Source of the DNA: Streptomyces sp. R28
GTDB lineage: Bacteria > Actinomycetota > Actinomycetes > Streptomycetales > Streptomycetaceae
Direction: 5' to 3'
Assembly (NCBI RefSeq): GCF_041052385.1
Contig: NZ_CP163439.1
Coordinates: 8,793,001 to 8,857,000 of the forward strand
DNA: 64,000 nucleotides
A program made the position numbers and the translations under genes. Positions 32,378-43,903 of this stretch are shown here, piece after piece. Every line of letters starts with the position of its first letter. The first letter of the stretch is position 1. The notes under the pieces are model-generated. The model saw only the letters and a program-made list of their open reading frames with translations, searched no databases and was not told the DNA's origin.

Positions 32378-35178
32378 GCCGCCAGTCTGACGATGTCGAC
32401 CCTCGATCGGATCCCGAGCTTTCGATATACGCGGGTAAGTGTCGCTTCGACCGTTTTAACACTGATGAACAGGCGCGCGGCGATCTCCCGGTTGGTCGCG
32501 CCCTCCATGACGAGCGCGGCGACCTGACGCTCCATCGAGGCGAGCCCGTCCAGGCCTTCGAGGCCGTCCGGTGCGGAGACGAGCGGGGGGGCCGGTTCCG
32601 CGGGGCGTGCCGCAGCGGCCGCCTCGACCTGCCCGAGCCAGGGCAGAGCCCGGCAGCGGCGGAACAGCCTGGCCGCCTCGTCGTACGAGGCGGGGCCCGG
32701 AGTGCCGGTGCGCAGCTGGGCCAGCGCGAAGGCGGCCCGGGCCTCCTCCAGGCTGTAGCCCAGTTTGCCGAGCCGGTCCTGTGCCGACGTCAACTGGGCC
32801 ATGGCGGCGTCCTGTTCCCCCCGTGCCGCGCGGATCAGCGCCTCGGCACGGTCGAGGACGGCCAGGACGCTCCCGCGGTCCAGCCGCAGCGCCTGCTCGC
32901 GCGTGACGTCGATGACGTCCTGCGCCTCCGTGAACTCGCCGCTGCGCACCAGGGCCTCGGCCAGGTCGCCGTGCCAGCGGCCGCGTGCCGGGTCGGTGAT
33001 GCCGAGGCTCTGCTCCACCTCGCGCACCCGGCGCAGCGAACGGACCGCCGCCTCCACGTCCCCGGCCACCAGCTGGGCGTGGCCGAGAGCGGCCAGGGCG
33101 CGGGAGACGTACATCTGGTCGCCGTCCTCCTCCGCGTGCTCCACCGCTTCCCGGGCCAGGGTCTGCGCCCGGTCCACCTCACCGCCCGCCGCCTCCGCGA
33201 GCGAGGTCAGCACGGCGGAGGCCACCTCGCCGATCCCGGTGTCGCGGGCCAGGCGCAGGCTCTCGCGGGCCAGGTCGAGGGCGCGTCCGCAGTGCCCGGA
33301 GTGCAACTCGGTCTCCGCGACCCCGCGCAGGAAGTGCACCTCGCTCTCCACCCAGCCGTGCCGGCGCACCTCGCGCAGCAGCGCGGTGACCGCCGCGCGG
33401 GCCTCGGGCAGCTGATCGCTCATGATCAGCCAGCGGAAGCGGGAGTAACCGGCCCCGTTGTGATGGCAGGCCACCCTCGGGTCCTGGGGTTCCTCCAGCG
33501 CCCGTCGAATGGTCGCGGGGGCGTCCGCGTGGCCCATGAGGGTCTCGATCTGGGCCTGGAAGGCGAGCGCCATCAGCTCGGTGTACCGGTCGCCGGCCCG
33601 CGCGGCCAGCTCCGCCACGTACGCGGCCTCCCCCCGGGCCTCGTCGAAGTCGCCCTCCACGAGCAGGGCGCGCCACGTCAGCTGGTAGTGGACCAGGGCG
33701 AGCAGCTTCGGATCGTCACCCGCGTCGGCCAGAGCCTGCGGGAAGATCGCGTCGACCTCCGCCATGGCATGGCCCGCCGTCTCGATCACCGCGATCCAGG
33801 CCCGCACCCGGTCCGCGGGGACGACCGCCCGGGTGAGCACCTCCCGGGCGATGTCCCGGGCGAGATCCAGCTCGCCGGCGGTGATCGCGTCCTCGGCGGC
33901 CTCCAGCCGCAGCACCTCCGGGCTCTGCGGGCCGTCCACCGGGGTGTGCCGGGCGGCGAGCAGGGAGAGCTGCGCGGCCACCGACGGCGCTCCCCGGTCC
34001 CGGGCCAGTGCGGCGGCCTCGGCGAGTCGGGCCGCGACCTCCGGGTCGGTGCCGGTGGTCGCCAGGGCCAGGTGCCGGGCGCGCTCGATCGGGTCGGAGG
34101 CCGCCGTGGACAGCGCGGCGTGCGCGGCCCGGCGCTCCTGCGCGGGCGCCTCCGCGTAGAGCGCGGCGGAGACCATCGGGTGCGCGAACCGCAGGGCGGG
34201 ACCCTCGGGCTCGGTCGCCAGCAGCCCGAGTTCGGCGGCCTGGGCGGTCTCGGCCTCGGCGTTGTCCCGGCCGGCCGCGTGCAGCAGGGCCAGCGTGGGG
34301 CGGGCGCCCGCGCTCGCGACGAGGAGGGTGCGGCGCGCCTCCTCCGACAGCATCTCCAGGCGGTTCAGCACCAGGGCACGCAGCGAGGTGGGCACCGGCA
34401 GGGGCTCGCCGGGCCGGGGCGGGGTGGGGTTCTCGGCGAGGGCGCGGCCCAGTTCGAGCGCGAACAGGGCGTTGCCGCCGCTGGTGCGGTGGATCTCCCG
34501 GACCGTGGAGCGGGGCAGGCCGGTGTAGCCGCGGTGGTCGAGGAGGGCGGACATCTGGGCGCTGGAGAGTGGGCCCAGCCGTACGGCGAGGGTGTCCGGC
34601 GGGGACGCGCGTAGATGACGGTCGTACTCCTGGCCGTCGGTCCGTACCGCGCAGAGCATCCGTACCGGGGTGTCGCCGAGGCGGCGGGCGGCGAAGCCGA
34701 GGAGTTCGGCGCTGGCCGGGTCGAGCCACTGGAGGTCGTCCGCGACGACGAGGACGGGGCCGGTGTCGGCGAGGGCGCGCAGCGTGGACAGCACGGCCAG
34801 CCGCAGGGCGAGGCCGTCGCGCTGGAGGGTGGACTCGCCGCGACCGGTGAGAGCCGCCTCCAGGGCGATGCGCTGGGCGGTGGGGAGCCGCTCGGACACA
34901 TCGTCCAGGACCAGGCCGAGGAGGTCGGCCAGGGCGAGGAAGGGGAGGTGGGATTCGGACTCCGTGGGCGAGCAGCGCAACACGGTGCGTGCCGCCCCGC
35001 CGTATTCCCCGGCCAATGCCCGCAGGACCGTAGACTTCCCAATTCCGGCAGGCCCGTGAAGCAGCACGCTGCCGCCCCGCCCGAGCTGCTCACGCGCCGC
35101 GGTGAACAGCTCCTCCCTGCCGATGACCTGGTCGGGGCGGCATCTGGCAGGCTCCTTGAAGTCCCGTCGCACGGTCAC
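32359..35178 (-). CDS. Large ATP-binding LuxR-family (LAL) regulator
   Basis: A 939-residue regulator. The N-terminal AAA/STAND ATPase has Walker A GPAGIGKST (42-50) and Walker B PVLVVADDLQWLDP (about 148). A long helical, TPR-like middle part (about 330-850) follows, then a LuxR helix-turn-helix at the C-terminus (LASMERQVAALVMEGATNRE, then FISVKTVEATLTRVYRKLG). LAL proteins switch on pathways after binding an inducer and ATP. The nearest gene downstream is the trypsin, and upstream is the GAF-LuxR regulator, so the target is not obvious. Confidence 0.92.
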   Translation of the reverse strand: MTVRRDFKEPARCRPDQVIGREELFTAAREQLGRGGSVLLHGPAGIGKSTVLRALAGEYGGAARTVLRCSPTESESHLPFLALADLLGLVLDDVSERLPTAQRIALEAALTGRGESTLQRDGLALRLAVLSTLRALADTGPVLVVADDLQWLDPASAELLGFAARRLGDTPVRMLCAVRTDGQEYDRHLRASPPDTLAVRLGPLSSAQMSALLDHRGYTGLPRSTVREIHRTSGGNALFALELGRALAENPTPPRPGEPLPVPTSLRALVLNRLEMLSEEARRTLLVASAGARPTLALLHAAGRDNAEAETAQAAELGLLATEPEGPALRFAHPMVSAALYAEAPAQERRAAHAALSTAASDPIERARHLALATTGTDPEVAARLAEAAALARDRGAPSVAAQLSLLAARHTPVDGPQSPEVLRLEAAEDAITAGELDLARDIAREVLTRAVVPADRVRAWIAVIETAGHAMAEVDAIFPQALADAGDDPKLLALVHYQLTWRALLVEGDFDEARGEAAYVAELAARAGDRYTELMALAFQAQIETLMGHADAPATIRRALEEPQDPRVACHHNGAGYSRFRWLIMSDQLPEARAAVTALLREVRRHGWVESEVHFLRGVAETELHSGHCGRALDLARESLRLARDTGIGEVASAVLTSLAEAAGGEVDRAQTLAREAVEHAEEDGDQMYVSRALAALGHAQLVAGDVEAAVRSLRRVREVEQSLGITDPARGRWHGDLAEALVRSGEFTEAQDVIDVTREQALRLDRGSVLAVLDRAEALIRAARGEQDAAMAQLTSAQDRLGKLGYSLEEARAAFALAQLRTGTPGPASYDEAARLFRRCRALPWLGQVEAAAAARPAEPAPPLVSAPDGLEGLDGLASMERQVAALVMEGATNREIAARLFISVKTVEATLTRVYRKLGIRSRVDIVRLAAGRRAK

Positions 35179-35376
35179 CGCTCCCCTCCGTGTGTCGTGT
35201 TCGGGCCAATATTAGGCAACGGATCTTTGAAATTCGGACCGAAGACATGGTGAGGCAAATAACAGCGGAGGAGCATGGGGAAATTCAAAGCCCGGCGGAA
35301 TGAATGGGGGGTCGTCCGGGCCGGCTCGGCCGAGGGCAGTCGACCTGCGGTCCCGCAGCCCTACGGCCCCCCGGCT

Positions 35377-36222
35377 CTACGGCAGCAAACCCGCCCGGCG
35401 GGCCGCCACCACCGCCTCACCACGGGTGTGCGTGCCCAGCTTCCGCATGGCCGACCGCAGGTAGCCCTTGACCGTCTCCGCCCGCAGCCCCACCCGCTCG
35501 GCGGCGACCGCGTTCGTCGAGCCGGCGGCCACGCACGCCAGCACGTCCAGTTCCCGGGGGGACAGCCGCATGCCGTTCGGCGCGGGCCCTTCCGTCAGGA
35601 GGCCGCAGGCTTCCAGGAGCTCCGCACGCAGGGCGGGGTCGCCGATGCGCGGCGCCAGGGCCCGCAGCGTCGCGTGGGCCTCGCGGACCTGCTCCCACGC
35701 GGCGCCCCGGTCGGACGGCGCCGTCTCGAGCCGCACCGTCTCCGGCCGCGCCGCCTCCAGCAACCCCCGCACCTCGTCCCGCACCACCAGCGACTGCTCC
35801 ACGTCCCGCGCCGCCTCCACGGCCGCCGTCAGCGTGCGGTCGCCCAGGGGCTGGGCCGTGCGCAGGGCGCCGTACAGGACACCGCGTACCCGGCGCCGTA
35901 CGACGACCGGGACCGCCAGCACCGAACGCAGTCCCTCCGCGGCGACCGCGGCGTCGTACTCGTGGGTGATCTGCCGGGAGACGGAGTAGTCCGTGACCGC
36001 GCAGGGGCGGGCGAGGGCGACCGCCTTGCCCCCCAGGCCGTTGCCGGCGGTCACCGCGAGTCTGCTCAGGGACTCGGTGGCCGTGCCGTTCAGTTCGCTG
36101 ATGCGCATCCGTGAGCGCCCGGACTCCACCAGGCCGCCGAAGGCGACCGGGAGCCCGGTCGAGCGGCGCAGGCGCGCCAGCGCGCCCCTTATGTCCACCG
36201 ATGCGGCCGCTTCCACTGCCAC
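35377..36222 (-). CDS. GAF-domain LuxR-type regulator
   Basis: A 281-residue regulator. The N-terminal 170 residues (ALARLRRSTGLPVAFGGLVE, GLGGKAVALARPCAVTDY, RSVLAVPVVVRRRVRGVLYG) form a GAF sensor domain. The C-terminus is a LuxR helix-turn-helix (LSPRELDVLACVAAGSTNAV, then LRAETVKGYLRSAMRKLGTH). It is divergent from two acyl-CoA synthetase genes, a conserved arrangement in Streptomyces; control of those genes by an acyl or aromatic ligand is likely but unproven. Confidence 0.87.
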   Translation of the reverse strand: MAVEAAASVDIRGALARLRRSTGLPVAFGGLVESGRSRMRISELNGTATESLSRLAVTAGNGLGGKAVALARPCAVTDYSVSRQITHEYDAAVAAEGLRSVLAVPVVVRRRVRGVLYGALRTAQPLGDRTLTAAVEAARDVEQSLVVRDEVRGLLEAARPETVRLETAPSDRGAAWEQVREAHATLRALAPRIGDPALRAELLEACGLLTEGPAPNGMRLSPRELDVLACVAAGSTNAVAAERVGLRAETVKGYLRSAMRKLGTHTRGEAVVAARRAGLLP

Positions 36223-36345
36223 GTACTCGCCCTTTCAGTGCGGCTTCCCGGAGCGCACACCCCCTTTCGGGGGTAGTGAGACCCACGTCACGGATTAGAC
36301 GATGACAGAGAGCCGCCCGGCAAGGTCCGGTAACCAGGAGGACAG

Positions 36346-38016
36346 ATGACGACGGGGACGGAGCTGTTCCGCACTGCGCGGGACTTCCTGCTCGACCACC
36401 GCGAGGACTACGCGGCCGCCTACGAGGGCTTCGCCTGGCCCCGGCCCGACCGGTTCAACTGGGCGCTCGACTGGTTCGACGTCATCGCGGACGGAAACGA
36501 CCGCACCGCGCTGCACATCGTGGAGGAGGACGGCAGCGAGGTCCGGCTGTCCTTCGCCGAGATGGCCGAGCGGTCCGCTCGCGTCGCGGGCTGGCTGCGG
36601 GCGCGCGGCGTCCGGCCCGAGGACCGCGTCCTCGTCATGCTCGGCAACCAGGCCGAGCTTTGGGAGATCGCCCTCGCGGCCATGAAGCTGCGCGCCGTCG
36701 TCATCCCGGCCACCCCGCTGCTCGGCCCCGCCGACCTGCGCGACCGGGTGGAGCGCGGACGCGTCCGGCATGTGCTGGTGCGGGCCGAGGACACCGGCAA
36801 GTTCGACGAGGTGCCCGGCCGCTACACGCGCATCACCGTCGGCGGGGTGCGCGAGGGGTGGCAGTCGTACGAGGACGCGTACGCCGCCCCCGCCGACTTC
36901 ACCCCCGACGGTCCGACCGCCTCCGACGACCCGCTGATGCTGTACTTCACCTCCGGCACCACCGCCCGCCCCAAGCTGGTCGAGCACACCCACGCCTCGT
37001 ACCCGATCGGGCACCTGGCCACCATGTACTGGATCGGTCTCAAGCCCGGCGACGTGCACCTGAACATCTCCTCGCCCGGCTGGGCCAAGCACGCCTGGTC
37101 CAACCTCTTCGCCCCGTGGAACGCGGAGGCGACGGTCTTCATCCACAACTACACGCGCTTCGACGCCGCCCGGCTGATGGCGGAGATGGACCGCGCGGGC
37201 GTCACCACCTTCTGCGCCCCGCCGACCGTCTGGCGCATGCTCATCCAGGCCGACCTGAGCGCCCTGCGCACCCCGCCCCGCGAGGCCGTGGCCGCCGGTG
37301 AGCCGCTCAACCCCGAGGTCATCGAGCGGGTGCGCGAGGCCTGGGGCGTCACCATCCGGGACGGCTTCGGGCAGACCGAGACGGCCGTCCAGGTCTCCAA
37401 CAGCCCCGGCCAGCCCCTGAAGACCGGCTCGATGGGCCGCCCCAGCCCCGGCTTCAGCGTCGAACTCCTCGACCCGGTCTCCGGCGCGCCGGGCGCCGCG
37501 GAGGGCGAGATCGCCCTCGACCTGTCCGCCCGCCCCGTCGGCGTGATGACCGGCTACCACGGCGACGCCGACCGTACGGCGGAGGCGATGGCCGGCGGCT
37601 ACTACCGCACCGGCGACATCGGCTCCCGGGACGCCGACGGCTACATCACCTACGTCGGCCGCGCGGACGACGTCTTCAAGGCGTCCGACTACAAGATCTC
37701 CCCGTTCGAGCTGGAGAGCGCCCTGCTGGAGCACGAGGCGGTGGCCGAGGCGGCCGTCGTGCCCGCGCCGGACGAGGTGCGGCTCGCGGTGCCGAAGGCG
37801 TACGTCGTCCTGGCGGCGGGCTGGGAGCCGGGCCCCGACACGGCCAAGGTGCTCTTCGAGCACTCACGGGAGGTCCTGGCGCCGTACAAGCGCATCCGCC
37901 GCCTGGAGTTCGCGCCGCTGCCCAAGACCGTCTCCGGCAAGATCCGCCGCATCGAGCTGCGCGAGGCCACGGCCGCCGGCTCGGACGCCGAGTTCCGTGA
38001 GGAGGACTTCCGGTGA
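36346..38016 (+). CDS. AMP-binding acyl-CoA synthetase (medium-chain type)
   Basis: A 556-residue adenylate-forming enzyme that activates a carboxylic acid with ATP and joins it to CoA. The P-loop-like motif is LYFTSGTTARPKLVEHTH, the adenylate motif IRDGFGQTE, the hinge TGDIGSRDADGYITYVGR and the C-terminal lysine VSGKIRRIEL. The overall length and WLRARGVRPEDRVLVMLGNQ region match medium-chain acyl-CoA ligases. It starts the operon facing the GAF-LuxR regulator and overlaps the next ligase gene by four bases (GTGA), so both are made together. Confidence 0.9.
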   Translation: MTTGTELFRTARDFLLDHREDYAAAYEGFAWPRPDRFNWALDWFDVIADGNDRTALHIVEEDGSEVRLSFAEMAERSARVAGWLRARGVRPEDRVLVMLGNQAELWEIALAAMKLRAVVIPATPLLGPADLRDRVERGRVRHVLVRAEDTGKFDEVPGRYTRITVGGVREGWQSYEDAYAAPADFTPDGPTASDDPLMLYFTSGTTARPKLVEHTHASYPIGHLATMYWIGLKPGDVHLNISSPGWAKHAWSNLFAPWNAEATVFIHNYTRFDAARLMAEMDRAGVTTFCAPPTVWRMLIQADLSALRTPPREAVAAGEPLNPEVIERVREAWGVTIRDGFGQTETAVQVSNSPGQPLKTGSMGRPSPGFSVELLDPVSGAPGAAEGEIALDLSARPVGVMTGYHGDADRTAEAMAGGYYRTGDIGSRDADGYITYVGRADDVFKASDYKISPFELESALLEHEAVAEAAVVPAPDEVRLAVPKAYVVLAAGWEPGPDTAKVLFEHSREVLAPYKRIRRLEFAPLPKTVSGKIRRIELREATAAGSDAEFREEDFR

Positions 38017-39605
38017 CCGCACAGCTGTCGTACACCCACGGGACGAGCGAGACGGTCCTGCTCGGCGAGACGATCGGGGCCAACCTGGACCGGGCGGTCG
38101 CCGCGTGGCCGGACCGGGAGGCGCTGGTCGACGTGGAGTCCGGGCGGCGCTGGACGTACGCCCGGTTCGCCGCCGACGTCGACGAGTTGGCGTACGCGCT
38201 GCTCGCGAGCGGGGTCGCCAAGGGTGACCGGGTGGGCATCTGGGCGATCAACTGTCCCGAGTGGGTGCTGGTCCAGTACGCCACGGCCCGCATCGGCGCG
38301 ATCATGGTGAACATCAACCCGGCCTACCGCACCCACGAGGTCGAGTACGTCCTCAACCAGGCCGGAATCTCGCTGCTCTTCGCGTCCCTCAGCCACAAGA
38401 CGAGCGACTACCGGGCGATGGTCGAGCAGGTGCGCGGCAGGTGCCCGCGGCTGCGCGAGACCGTGTTCATCGGGGACCCGAGCTGGGAGGCGCTGATCGC
38501 GCGGGGAACGCCGGTTCCGTACGAGGAGCTGTCCTGCGACGACCCGATCAACATCCAGTACACGTCGGGTACGACGGGCTTCCCAAAGGGGGCCACCCTC
38601 TCCCACCACAACATCCTCAACAACGGTTATTTCGTGGGGGAGTCGATCGCCTACAGCGAGCAGGACCGGGTGTGCATCCCCGTGCCCTTCTACCACTGCT
38701 TCGGCATGGTCATGGGCAATCTGGCCGCCACCTCCCACGGCGCCTGCATGGTGATCCCGGCCCCCTCCTTCGACCCGAAGGCCACGCTGGAGGCCGTCCA
38801 GCAGGAGCGCTGCACCTCCCTGTACGGCGTACCGACCATGTTCATCGCGGAGCTGAACCACCCCGACTTCGCGTCCTACGACCTCTCCTCCCTGCGCACC
38901 GGGATCATGGCGGGCTCGCCCTGCCCGGTGGAGGTGATGAAGCGAGTGGTCACCGAGATGCACATGGCCGAGGTGTCGATCTGCTACGGCATGACCGAGA
39001 CCTCGCCGGTCTCGACGCAGACCAGGCGCGACGACGACCTGGAACACCGCACCGGCACGGTGGGCCGCGTGCTGCCGCACATCGAGGTGAAGGTCGTCGA
39101 CCCGGCGACCGGTGTGACCCAACCGCGGGGCAGGGCGGGGGAGCTGTGCACCCGCGGCTACAGCGTGATGCTCGGCTACTGGAACGAGCCCGAGAAGACC
39201 GCCGAGGCCGTGGACTCCGGTCGCTGGATGCACACCGGTGACCTCGCGACGATGCGGGAGGACGGCTACGTCGAGATCGTCGGCCGCATCAAGGACATGA
39301 TCATCCGGGGTGGCGAGAACATCTACCCGCGCGAGATCGAGGAGTTCCTGTACGCCCACCCGAAGATCGCGGACGTCCAGGTCGTCGGAGTGCCGCACGA
39401 GCGCTACGGCGAGGAGGTGCTGGCCTGCGTCATCGCGCGCGACTCGGCCGATCCGCTGACGCTGGAGGAACTGCGGGCCTTCTGCGACGGGCGGCTGGCG
39501 CACTACAAGATCCCGAGCCGGTTGCAGGTCCTCGACTCCTTCCCGATGACGGTGTCCGGGAAGGTGCGGAAGGTGGAGCTGCGGGAGAAGTACGGGGCCC
39601 GCTGA
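38013..39605 (+). CDS. AMP-binding fatty-acyl-CoA synthetase
   Basis: A 530-residue ligase of the FadD type. Motifs are YTSGTTGFPKGATLSHHN, the adenylate motif ICYGMTET, the hinge TGDLATMREDGYVEIVGRIK and the terminal VSGKVRKVEL. Compared with its upstream partner it is more like long-chain/short-branched acyl-CoA synthases (COG0318 group). Two ligases of different type in one transcript suggest a substrate range of fatty or aromatic acids handled under the same regulator. Confidence 0.9.
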   Translation: MTAQLSYTHGTSETVLLGETIGANLDRAVAAWPDREALVDVESGRRWTYARFAADVDELAYALLASGVAKGDRVGIWAINCPEWVLVQYATARIGAIMVNINPAYRTHEVEYVLNQAGISLLFASLSHKTSDYRAMVEQVRGRCPRLRETVFIGDPSWEALIARGTPVPYEELSCDDPINIQYTSGTTGFPKGATLSHHNILNNGYFVGESIAYSEQDRVCIPVPFYHCFGMVMGNLAATSHGACMVIPAPSFDPKATLEAVQQERCTSLYGVPTMFIAELNHPDFASYDLSSLRTGIMAGSPCPVEVMKRVVTEMHMAEVSICYGMTETSPVSTQTRRDDDLEHRTGTVGRVLPHIEVKVVDPATGVTQPRGRAGELCTRGYSVMLGYWNEPEKTAEAVDSGRWMHTGDLATMREDGYVEIVGRIKDMIIRGGENIYPREIEEFLYAHPKIADVQVVGVPHERYGEEVLACVIARDSADPLTLEELRAFCDGRLAHYKIPSRLQVLDSFPMTVSGKVRKVELREKYGAR

Positions 39606-39623
39606 GGCGGCAGCGGCGTATGT

Positions 39624-40127
39624 CTAGCTGCGGCGCATGCAGACGCGTGGCCATCGGTCGAGGCCGAGTTCCGCCTCGTGGGCGCGGATCTTCCGCAGCC
39701 CCGGGGTGAGCTCGGCCTCGTCCAGGATGCGGAAGCCGAGGCGCTCGTAGTACGGCGCGTTCCACGGGACCTCGGTGAAGGTGGTCAGGGTGAGTGCGGT
39801 CAGGCCCTCCTCGCGGGCGCGGTCGGCGGCGTACGCGAGCAGGGTCCGGCCCAGGCGGCGGTGCGCGTGGTCCGGGTGCACCGAGACCTGCTCGATGTGC
39901 AGGGCGCCGTCGACGGGCTCGCAGACCAGATAGCCGACCGGGCGGTCACCGTCGTCGCAGGCGACCCAGGCGCGGTCGGCCCGGCGGTAGTGCTCCAGGA
40001 CGTCCAGGGCGGGCGGCTCGTCGTCGGCGATCGCCACCATGCCGAGGGCGCGGAAGGCGGCTCCTGCGGCGCGCTCGATGTCCTGGAGGGCCGGGAGCTC
40101 GTCGGGCGTGGCGGGGCGGATGCGCAT
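39624..40127 (-). CDS. GNAT-family N-acetyltransferase
   Basis: A 167-residue acetyltransferase starting MRIRPATPDELPALQDIERA. The acetyl-CoA loop is VSVHPDHAHRRLGRTLLAYA and the C-terminal strand is NAPYYERLGFRILDEAE. These are the standard GNAT motifs. The acceptor is unknown. The start at 40127 is chosen because a longer frame continues only into GC-rich antisense of the neighbouring gene. Confidence 0.88.
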   Translation of the reverse strand: MRIRPATPDELPALQDIERAAGAAFRALGMVAIADDEPPALDVLEHYRRADRAWVACDDGDRPVGYLVCEPVDGALHIEQVSVHPDHAHRRLGRTLLAYAADRAREEGLTALTLTTFTEVPWNAPYYERLGFRILDEAELTPGLRKIRAHEAELGLDRWPRVCMRRS

Positions 40128-40168
40128 GTGCCGAGTCTCCGCCGGTGACCGCGCCGGGCGCGAGCGGA

Positions 40169-40897
40169 TTACCGGGCCCCCGTCGCGTCCAGTTCGTCGG
40201 CGAGGCTGTTGACCGGCTGGGGCGTGCCCGTGAGGTCGAGGACGAACAGGGGGACGCCGAGGGTGTCGGCGCGTGCGCGGGCGTCGGGGGCGTATCCGGC
40301 GAGGGAGAAGTAGACGCAGGCGGCGGACTCCGTCATGGACGTCAGCCACAGGCACTCCACGTCCCGCAGCGAGGCCGGACGTACGGTCGGGTCGACGTGG
40401 GCGAGCAGACCGTGGGCGGCGATGCCGATGCCGGTCGGGGGCCGCTGGTCGGCGCGGCGGATGTCCCGGTAGCCGAGCCAGCGCAGATAGACGGCGGCTG
40501 CCGTGACCGCGTCGCGCGCGGTGCGGATCGTGACGGGCTGGAAGACGCGGCGCGCAGCGGGCGCCTTCTGCGGCGCCGAGCCGGTGTCCGCCCCTTGCGC
40601 CGAGCCGGTGTCCGCCTCTTGCGCCGAGCCCGTGTCCGTCCGTGCCACCGGCACGCGCAGCACCGTCCCGCAGGGGCAGCCCAGCTCCGGGCGGGGCCAC
40701 TCGTTCTCCAGGCCGCAGGCCGTACAGCGCACGCCGATCCATTCGTCGTCCCAGGCGCGATGGGTGACGGCCCTCGCCATCCCGTGCGGGTCGAGCGCCG
40801 GCGCGACGGGCGTCCCGCACGCACACGGGTAGGCGGGTGCCTCGTAGAGATGCTCGCGCCGGCAGACGGGGCAGCGCACCGACACGCTCTCGGACAT
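40169..40897 (-). CDS. Zinc-ribbon protein with Mrr-like C-terminal region
   Basis: A 242-residue protein. Three cysteine pairs, VRCPVCRREH, YPCACGTP, VRCTACGLEN and LGCPCGTV, form two zinc ribbons in the first 85 residues. A linker with ADTGSAQ-like tandem heptads (three units) follows. The C-terminal 110 residues (VTAAAVYLRWLGYRDIRRAD, WLTSMTESAACVYFSLAGYA, ADTLGVPLFVLDLTGTPQPV) resemble restriction-endonuclease-like (Mrr) folds but with no clear catalytic lysine set. ATG at 40897 gives MSESVSVRCPVC. Function unknown. Confidence 0.65.
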   Translation of the reverse strand: MSESVSVRCPVCRREHLYEAPAYPCACGTPVAPALDPHGMARAVTHRAWDDEWIGVRCTACGLENEWPRPELGCPCGTVLRVPVARTDTGSAQEADTGSAQGADTGSAPQKAPAARRVFQPVTIRTARDAVTAAAVYLRWLGYRDIRRADQRPPTGIGIAAHGLLAHVDPTVRPASLRDVECLWLTSMTESAACVYFSLAGYAPDARARADTLGVPLFVLDLTGTPQPVNSLADELDATGAR

Positions 40898-41002
40898 GGC
40901 CCACTCCAGGACGACCTCACATCGGGACAGCGCACCCATCGTCCTCCAGGCGGGGCCCGGTTGTCCGCCCCTTGACGGTCTTCACCGGCCCACCTACATT
41001 GC

Positions 41003-41038
41003 TTCCAGATAGTAGAAAAGTATTTCCGCGATACGGAA
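41003..41038. promoter_or_regulatory. Paired TTC(C)-N9-(G)GAA operators at the gcl promoter
   Basis: TTCCGCGATACGGAA (41024-41038) is a TTCCG-N5-CGGAA dyad, and a weaker 15-mer TTCCAGATAGTAGAA lies at 41003-41017. The 21-bp offset equals that of the pair before hyi. An IclR-type AllR regulator controls these genes in Streptomyces and is the likely binder. Confidence 0.6.
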
Positions 41039-41130
41039 TAAGTCGGATCGCGGGAGTGCCATCGTCACGGAATTGCTCACCGCGGGGCGCGACGGGAGTG
41101 CGAATCCGACAGCCGAAGCAGGAGTACTCA

Positions 41131-42915
<1,785 letters not shown>

Positions 42916-42933
42916 CGCGTCTCGCTGCACCGA

Positions 42934-42969
42934 GGGGCGGTCCAACCGAAGGGTTGGACCGCCCCTTTT
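42934..42969 (+). terminator. Rho-independent terminator of gcl
   Basis: GGGGCGGTCCAACC pairs with GGTTGGACCGCCCC around GAAG, followed by TTTT. Confidence 0.9.
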
Positions 42970-43147
42970 CGTGTCCCCCGTCTTGCGTGATCCCCCGTCG
43001 CGTGGCCCGCCGCCCCCGTGTCGGCGGGCCTCGCGTGAACAGAATGTGCCCACGGCAGGGGTCGGTTGAAGCCCCCCGACGTGTGTTCAGAGGTTGATTT
43101 GAGGATTCCGTAGTCGGCGTACGACCGGTGGCGTACGCCGGCCTGCC

Positions 43148-43498
43148 TCAGAGCAGGCGCTGGGCCGCCTCGACACTGTCCCCGCCACTGGTGTTGAACG
43201 CGATGGCGGCCTGGGGCGCATGGCGTCGGATCAGGTTCACGATCTGCTCGAAGAGCGGCAGCAACTGCTCCGTCTTGCGGATGCCACCGCCGACGACCAC
43301 CACGTCCCACGGACGATCGGCCAGGGACGCGACGAGGGTGGACTCGGCCGACTCGTCGAAGACGACCAGCGTCATGGCCGCGTCGATGCCGTGCTCGCCG
43401 AAGCGGGCCAGCTCCTTGTCCAACGCGACACGAAGGGCCTGCGCGTCGACACCGGGTATCGCCGACGGGTCGTAACCGACAACAAGTACGGAAGGCAT
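43148..43498 (-). CDS. Conserved hypothetical protein
   Basis: A 116-residue protein: MPSVLVVGYDPSAIPGVDAQ, AAMTLVVFDESAESTLVASL, WDVVVVGGGIRKTEQLLPLF. It alternates strands and helices in a small Rossmann-like fold, with the GGGIR loop as the most notable motif. Proteins of this kind are widespread in actinobacteria and unassigned. It is a single gene, convergent with gcl. Confidence 0.65.
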   Translation of the reverse strand: MPSVLVVGYDPSAIPGVDAQALRVALDKELARFGEHGIDAAMTLVVFDESAESTLVASLADRPWDVVVVGGGIRKTEQLLPLFEQIVNLIRRHAPQAAIAFNTSGGDSVEAAQRLL

Positions 43499-43551
43499 AC
43501 GGCCAGGCTACCGGGCCTGTCCGATCACGGAGTCGGCCCCCGGAAGACGCC

Positions 43552-43593
43552 GAAGAGCGCCGGATACGGGACCGTCCGTATCCGGCGCTCTTC
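43552..43593. terminator. Hairpin with 18-bp stem
   Basis: GAAGAGCGCCGGATACGG (43552-43569) pairs with CCGTATCCGGCGCTCTTC (43576-43593) around GACCGT. It lies upstream of the small gene at 43498, so it insulates it from transcription coming from the catalase side. Confidence 0.75.
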
Positions 43594-43855
43594 AGCCGGT
43601 GAGGTATTCGGTTGTGGCCGTCCGACGGTGCGAGGCTGGGCGCGACAGGACGTTCGCGCCGCCGGACGGGGTCTTCGGGGCTCGGGACCGCGGCGGTTGC
43701 GACGGCTCCGGGGGCTCCTTCCCTCAGGTCGAAGAAGGAGGCCGGGACCTTTACCACCGCACTGGCTCGCACGCCGCCGCGGTCCTCGCGTTGCCCACGC
43801 CCCGTCCGGGCGACCACCCCTCATCCGGGTCGCTCGGCCGTGCGGCGCGGGCGGT
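43594..43855. other. Intergenic stretch without a supported gene
   Basis: Open frames exist on both strands but have no ribosome site or recognisable family pattern; GC-rich codon bias is not consistent in any frame. Confidence 0.4.
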
Positions 43856-43892
43856 GCGTCCGTCTTATGACTTACCGTCAGCAGACGGACGC
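43856..43892. terminator. Catalase terminator hairpin
   Basis: GCGTCCGTCT (43856-43865) pairs with AGACGGACGC (43883-43892), 12 bases beyond the catalase stop. Confidence 0.55.
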
Positions 43893-43903
43893 CGCCTTGG
43901 GGT